The position numbers and the translations under genes were made by a program. From assembly GCF_012927455.1 (NCBI RefSeq), contig NZ_JABBPE010000017.1:39082-103081 (forward strand): DNA of 64,000 nucleotides. The letters are read 5' to 3'. Positions 60,801-64,000 of the stretch are shown here, one piece after another (within the stretch, counting starts at the first letter, position 1; every line of letters starts with the position of its first letter). A model generated the notes under the pieces. That model saw only the letters and a program-made list of their open reading frames with translations. It had not been told where the DNA came from and did no database searches. The stretch comes from Polaromonas sp. (GTDB lineage: Bacteria > Pseudomonadota > Gammaproteobacteria > Burkholderiales > Burkholderiaceae_C).

Positions 60801-61643
60801 CTACGCAACCAATGCATCCAGCGGACTCGCCGTGCCGCCTGTGCTTGCCTTGATCACATGCGTGTAAATCATCGTTGTGCTGACGTCACTGTAGCCCAGC
60901 AACTCCTGCACGGTGCGAATGTCGGTACCCGACTGCAACAGATGGGTGGCGAAACTATGCCGCAAGGTGTGAACCGACACCGGCTTCACAATCTCCGCCA
61001 GCGGAACCGCTTTTTTCAACGCGCGCTGCAATCGTTCTTCGAACAGATGATGCCGCCGCTCGATGCCGCTACGTGGGTCGATGGACAAGGTGGGCGACGG
61101 AAACATCCAGCACCATCCCCAGGTCTGCCCCAGCTTGGGGTATTTCACCGCCAACGCATCGGGCACCTCCACACCGGCGCGCTGCGCCTGCCGGTCGGCC
61201 TCCCAACTTGCCCGTGCCGCCAGTATTTGCAAACGAAGCGCAGGCGCTAGCGAGCGGGGCAACATCACCACCCGATTCTTGTTGCCCTTGGCTTCGCGGA
61301 CGATGATCACGTGGCGGTCAAACTCGACATCTTTCACCCGCAAACGCATGCCTTCCATGAGCCGCATGCCGGTTCCGTACAACAAACGCGCCAGCAATGC
61401 GGTTTCGCCTTCCATCACGGCCAGCAGGCCAGCCACTTCATCTTTGGTCAATACAGACGGAATGCGCCGGGTCCGGGTCGGCTGGTTGATTTCCGTGAGC
61501 CATGGCAAGTCGATCTCCAGCACAGGTTTTGCGGTATACATTACGTTGGACACCATGAAGATCGTAGCCGTTGCCTTAGTCTTAGCTACTGCATTTTTAC
61601 TCGCGCACGAGCGCACTCCTGTTTCGTCCATCACTGATGCCAC
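60801..61643 (-). pseudogene. intI: Integron integrase, N-terminally truncated and catalytically altered
   Basis: The frame from 61544 down matches the C-terminal two thirds of Int[30 protein letters not shown] (catalytic Arg), the IntI-specific insert [40 protein letters not shown] and [10 protein letters not shown] with the nucleophilic Tyr. Normal IntI has [16 protein letters not shown]; here the box-II His is Tyr ([10 protein letters not shown]). About 100 N-terminal residues (core-binding domain) are missing; codons beyond 61544 are the antisense of the first cassette. Probably inactive. Cassettes lie on its 5' side in the opposite orientation, as expected for an integron. Confidence 0.88.
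61545..61551 (+). other. GTTRRRY core at the integrase-cassette junction
   Basis: GTTGGAC fits the integron crossover site G/TTRRRY. Left of it is intI sequence, right of it the first cassette gene starts 4 bp later. It marks the recombination point at which intI was cut. Confidence 0.65.
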
Positions 61644-62079
61644 ATGGCAGTAGTACCGTGCCGAGTATCAAAAAACCCCAATCTGCAACAAGGACGAGAT
61701 AACGTTGTGGAGCTGTCAAACGGGCAAGCGCGTCTACTCTCTATGCTCTTCTCAGGCCATGACTCGCACGTCAGGCTACATGCAGTACCGTGCTTTTAGC
61801 CGCGGCAAGGTCGTGTTCATGTATCCCGCGGAGAAGAAGACGCCCTTAGGCTCGTTCGTTTACAACTCCTTTGGTAACGGCGACGCATCTGTCGAGTTCG
61901 TGAGCAATGGGTACGGGTACACCCTTGTTGATCCATTGAGGGGAGGGTCGTTCATACGTGTATCGAAACCCGCTCGATCTGGAAAAGAAAGCGAAATAAG
62001 ATGTCCGGTCAATGGCACCCTTCAAGTTAACTACACAATGCGGCTCATGTACGACTCCGGCGTATGGGCAGGCAACTAG
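61555..62079 (+). pseudogene. Cassette 1: secreted protein gene with an in-frame amber codon
   Basis: One continuous frame of 174 sense-length codons interrupted only by TAG at 61651-61653 (codon 33). Before it is a signal peptide ([18 protein letters not shown]); after it, [20 protein letters not shown] leads into a domain with paired Cys (WSCQ, SLCSSQ, IRCPVNG) and strand-like segments, ending YDSGVWAGN. Without the stop this is a typical small exported cassette protein. An alternative TTG start at 61705 would lack a signal. No family recognised. Confidence 0.7.
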
Positions 62080-62086
62080 GAATGGT

Positions 62087-62167
62087 GTCTAACAAGTCGG
62101 CCCACGCGGACCGCGCAACGGCGGGCTCTGCCCGCCTGCGCGCGTCCGGTGGCCTCCAACGTTAGGC
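62087..62167 (+). other. attC site 1 (59-base element), 81 bp
   Basis: Starts with RYYYAAC core GTCTAAC (62087-62093), continues AAGTCGGCCCACGC, has inner complementary stretches (GGCGGGC/GCCCGCC), and ends with GTTAGGC (62161-62167). Eight bases after the stop of cassette gene 1. Confidence 0.88.
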
Positions 62168-62275
62168 CTCACAGGACACGCCTCTTCGGAACACCCATCC
62201 GAGACGCCCGCAGATGGCTGGAAGACCGGCTACACACGAGCAATCAAGGCGGGCCTCAGAATAGGCGGAACCTAC

Positions 62276-62542
62276 ATGCAGATCGGTCAATTTATGGATT
62301 TACTTTTAGACGGTATTCAATGGCCAGCCATGGCAGTCACGCTCTTGGCTTCATGGTTGGTAGCGTCCTCAAACGAACGATCTCGCGAACGAGCGTTCTG
62401 GTGCTTCATGGCAAGCAACGTTCTGTGGGTCTTGTGGGGCTGGCACGACGGTGCCTTCGCTCTAATCGCACTCCAAGTCGGGCTGTTCGCGCTCAACATC
62501 AGAGGCGCGAGGAAAACCGAAGAAGCTGCAGCCGGCCGCTAG
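62276..62542 (+). CDS. Cassette 2: small membrane protein, 88 aa
   Basis: Product starts QIGQFMDLLLDGIQWPAMAV (an inner Met at residue 7 is another possible start). Two or three hydrophobic helices: AMAVTLLASWLVA, FWCFMASNVLWVLWG and ALIALQVGLFALNIRG, then a charged tail. Proteins of this shape are frequent in integron cassettes; function unknown. A longer frame at 62149-62598 is a shadow. Confidence 0.7.
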   Translation: MQIGQFMDLLLDGIQWPAMAVTLLASWLVASSNERSRERAFWCFMASNVLWVLWGWHDGAFALIALQVGLFALNIRGARKTEEAAAGR

Positions 62543-62592
62543 GTGAGCAATGTAGTCACCTGCTCAACAGCGTCGGCAGCGAGCTTCGTGAG

Positions 62593-62724
62593 GCCTAACC
62601 CCTCGTTCAAGCTGAGCGCCAACGGCTTGTCGCACCGGCCATCATGCGCTGGGCCTGCGGCCCATCTTGCGCATGCCGTCCAGCGTGCCAAACCGTCGGT
62701 GCCAGCTTAACTCAAACGTTAAAC
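62593..62724 (+). other. attC site 2, 132 bp
   Basis: Starts GCCTAAC (62593-62599) followed by CCCTCGTTCAAGC and ends GCTTAACTCAAAC then GTTAAAC (62718-62724). The two ends are near reverse complements and the centre contains ATGCGCTGGGCC/GGCCCATCTTGCGCAT, as in large attC sites. Confidence 0.88.
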
Positions 62725-62776
62725 AGCTTCACTTTTTGCAACTTGACTTGCTCAATCTCATAAATACAATGTACTT

Positions 62777-63064
62777 ATGATTAAGTTCGAATGGGATGAG
62801 CCCAAAGCCACTGCAAATCTCAAGAAGCATCAAATATCTTTTGAAGAAGCCAAGTCGATTTTTTTCGATGAATTTGGCGTTCAGTTCTTCGATGAGGATC
62901 ACTCATCCAACGAAGAGCGTTTCCTGATGCTTGGAATGAGCTCGCGGGCAAAGTTGCTCATCGTCTGTCATTGCGAGCGGGGGCAGGGTGCAGTTATTCG
63001 CATCATCTCGGCCCGCAAGGCAACCAAGCGTGAAAGCGCGTTCTATCGAGGTGCAAAGCCATGA
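62777..63064 (+). CDS. brnT: Cassette 3: BrnT-family toxin
   Basis: RelE-fold ribonuclease toxin of a type II system. 95 residues with the family signature FEWDEPKATANLKKHQISFE, then EERFLMLGMSSRAKLLIVCH and the C-terminal IRIISARKATKRESAFY. Toxin precedes antitoxin and overlaps it by ATGA, the standard order for BrnTA. Confidence 0.93.
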   Translation: MIKFEWDEPKATANLKKHQISFEEAKSIFFDEFGVQFFDEDHSSNEERFLMLGMSSRAKLLIVCHCERGQGAVIRIISARKATKRESAFYRGAKP

Positions 63065-63285
63065 AAGCAGAATACGATCTCTCCAAACTGAAGTCACGCA
63101 AGAACCCGTACGCATCCAAGCTGAAGAAGCCCGTCACGATGCGACTGTCAGAAGATGTTGTGGAATATTTCAAGGGAATGGCCGATGAGGCGGGTGTTCC
63201 GTATCAGAGTCTCATTAACTTGTACTTGCGTGACTGTCTTACCACTAGCCGCAAAGTGCAAATCAAATGGCCCCAAACTGTTTAA
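63061..63285 (+). CDS. brnA: Cassette 3: BrnA-family antitoxin
   Basis: 74 residues; N-terminal toxin-neutralising segment DLSKLKSRKNPYASKLKKPV, then a ribbon-helix-helix domain TMRLSEDVVEYFKGMADEAG and SLINLYLRDCLT. By analogy it represses its own operon as a complex with BrnT. Its stop codon lies inside the start of attC site 3. Confidence 0.92.
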   Translation: MKAEYDLSKLKSRKNPYASKLKKPVTMRLSEDVVEYFKGMADEAGVPYQSLINLYLRDCLTTSRKVQIKWPQTV

Positions 63286-63333
63286 CATGACAATCAACAC
63301 GCAGCCTGCGGCGCGGTTATTTTCACGTTAGGC
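63280..63333 (+). other. attC site 3, 54 bp
   Basis: GTTTAAC (63280-63286, overlapping the brnA stop), ATGACAATCAACAC, short GC-rich centre, and GTTAGGC (63327-63333). Near the lower size limit for attC. Confidence 0.78.
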
Positions 63334-63360
63334 GTCACAGTCCAGCATGCGAGTCATCCG

Positions 63361-63957
63361 ATGCTGAATGCCGATCTCTACAGCGTGGACTTCTTCGATC
63401 TGCAACTTCGTTTCGCTGCCAAGGTTGCTGAGTTGTCGGGCTTGCCGTTTACCGAAACCGTGGGCAGCCACACGAACATCTACGTGCGGTTAGGCATGGG
63501 GCCACGGCTTGATCACACGAATCCCGATTGGCTCGAATACGTCTCCGCCCTCGCTACGGCGCGCAATCCTACGGCGTGGACATACGAGGTCCACCGGCGG
63601 CGCGCCCACTTGCCTACAGGCCCCGAAGTTGCTGCCTCAGTCGGCTGCTTTTCGTATGCACATTTCGGGCCAAACCGCGTTCGTCTTCACTTTCACGCTG
63701 GGTCTCATCTTTTGGAATCACCACTTTCAATTGCGAACGAGAGTTTGCGCAGAAGGGAACTCACCACGCTTCTTTCACAAGTTGCGACGTTGGGCAGCGA
63801 CGTACAGGTGGTCGGGGCTTCTTGGCTGTACAACTTGAGTTCGTATCGTCGCCTGTTTCCAGAGCCGTATATTTCTAGTCTGGTCGACGTCAACTATCTT
63901 GACCGCCGCATTGACTCAGCTGAATTGCTACCCGTGTTGAGCTGTTGCCTCGCGTAA
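63361..63957 (+). CDS. Cassette 4: unknown protein, 198 aa
   Basis: ATG 27 bp after the GTTAGGC core. No family recognised. Composition is mixed alpha/beta and soluble, with SGLPFTETVGSHTNIYVRLG, SVGCFSYAHFGPNRVRLHFH and SWLYNLSSYRRLFPEPYIS. The GxHTNIYVRLG and VRLHF segments suggest a single globular domain. The stop lies in a 13-bp direct repeat (AATTGCTACCCGT, 63923 and 63957), so the C-terminus may be altered. Its attC would lie beyond the window edge. Confidence 0.7.
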   Translation: MLNADLYSVDFFDLQLRFAAKVAELSGLPFTETVGSHTNIYVRLGMGPRLDHTNPDWLEYVSALATARNPTAWTYEVHRRRAHLPTGPEVAASVGCFSYAHFGPNRVRLHFHAGSHLLESPLSIANESLRRRELTTLLSQVATLGSDVQVVGASWLYNLSSYRRLFPEPYISSLVDVNYLDRRIDSAELLPVLSCCLA

Positions 63958-64000
63958 ATTGCTACCCGTCGGACTGTCCGGCTGGAGCAACACGACATGA

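Noticed and set aside
62149..62598. 149-codon plus-strand frame in cassette 2
   Set aside because: Begins inside attC site 1 and ends inside attC site 2; the shorter 62276-62542 frame has normal membrane-protein character.

Overview
The window reads as a chromosomal segment of a GC-rich betaproteobacterium of the order Burkholderiales, most likely a Comamonadaceae member of the Polaromonas/Rhodoferax/Variovorax type. I infer this from the hemE-priA neighbourhood, Bug-family solute receptors, a cobalamin-riboswitch bluB, family-typical small hypothetical proteins, and a roughly 50-bp dispersed palindromic repeat of a kind I associate with this family. No rRNA, tRNA, phage or CRISPR array was seen.

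Layout. 0-6 kb: priA (cut by the left edge, with two odd in-frame insertions), hemE, a methyltransferase and bluB behind a cobalamin riboswitch. 6-15 kb: CoA-binding protein, DsbD, a DUF167/AlaX-type editing pair, a B12-binding radical SAM protein, a creatininase-family amidase, a DUF937 protein and a PQQ-type sugar dehydrogenase lipoprotein. 15-17 kb: an iron-uptake operon (cupredoxin, FTR1 permease, outer-membrane protein) behind a Fur-box-like palindrome. 17-24 kb: histidine phosphatase, RHH protein, GMC oxidoreductase with a Tat-exported partner, glyoxalase, then a secreted creatininase paralogue with a YVTN beta-propeller. 24-32 kb: amino-acid and detoxification genes, a LysE exporter with an EamA transporter, and a divergent MocR-type regulator with phased operator-like repeats. 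32-37.5 kb: an untidy region of small genes, gene fragments and repeats.

38-50.5 kb: the most distinctive locus, a four-gene same-strand cluster of secreted DUF11/SdrD-like proteins. One is a 2,019-residue protein that appears to end in an outer-membrane beta-barrel. The cluster sits behind an AT-rich leader and is flanked by direct copies of the dispersed repeat and by gene remnants. I regard it as the best candidate for an undescribed cell-surface system.

50.5-60.7 kb: MmgE/PrpD, Bug receptor and GntR regulator, then housekeeping genes (ftsY, paired M16 peptidases, rsmD, coaD, ferredoxin). 60.8 kb to the right edge: a decayed integron. Its integrase has lost its N-terminus exactly at a GTTRRRY core site and carries a His-to-Tyr change in the catalytic box. 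It is followed by an array of cassettes with three recognisable attC sites: an amber-interrupted secreted protein, a small membrane protein, a BrnT/BrnA toxin-antitoxin pair and an unknown protein.

Two repeat families cut across the annotation. The dispersed palindrome lies mostly between genes, but copies also encode the signal peptides of DsbD and of the second M16 peptidase and part of the MocR linker. A second, GC-rich element is inserted in frame in priA (twice, in opposite orientations) and in the histidine phosphatase.
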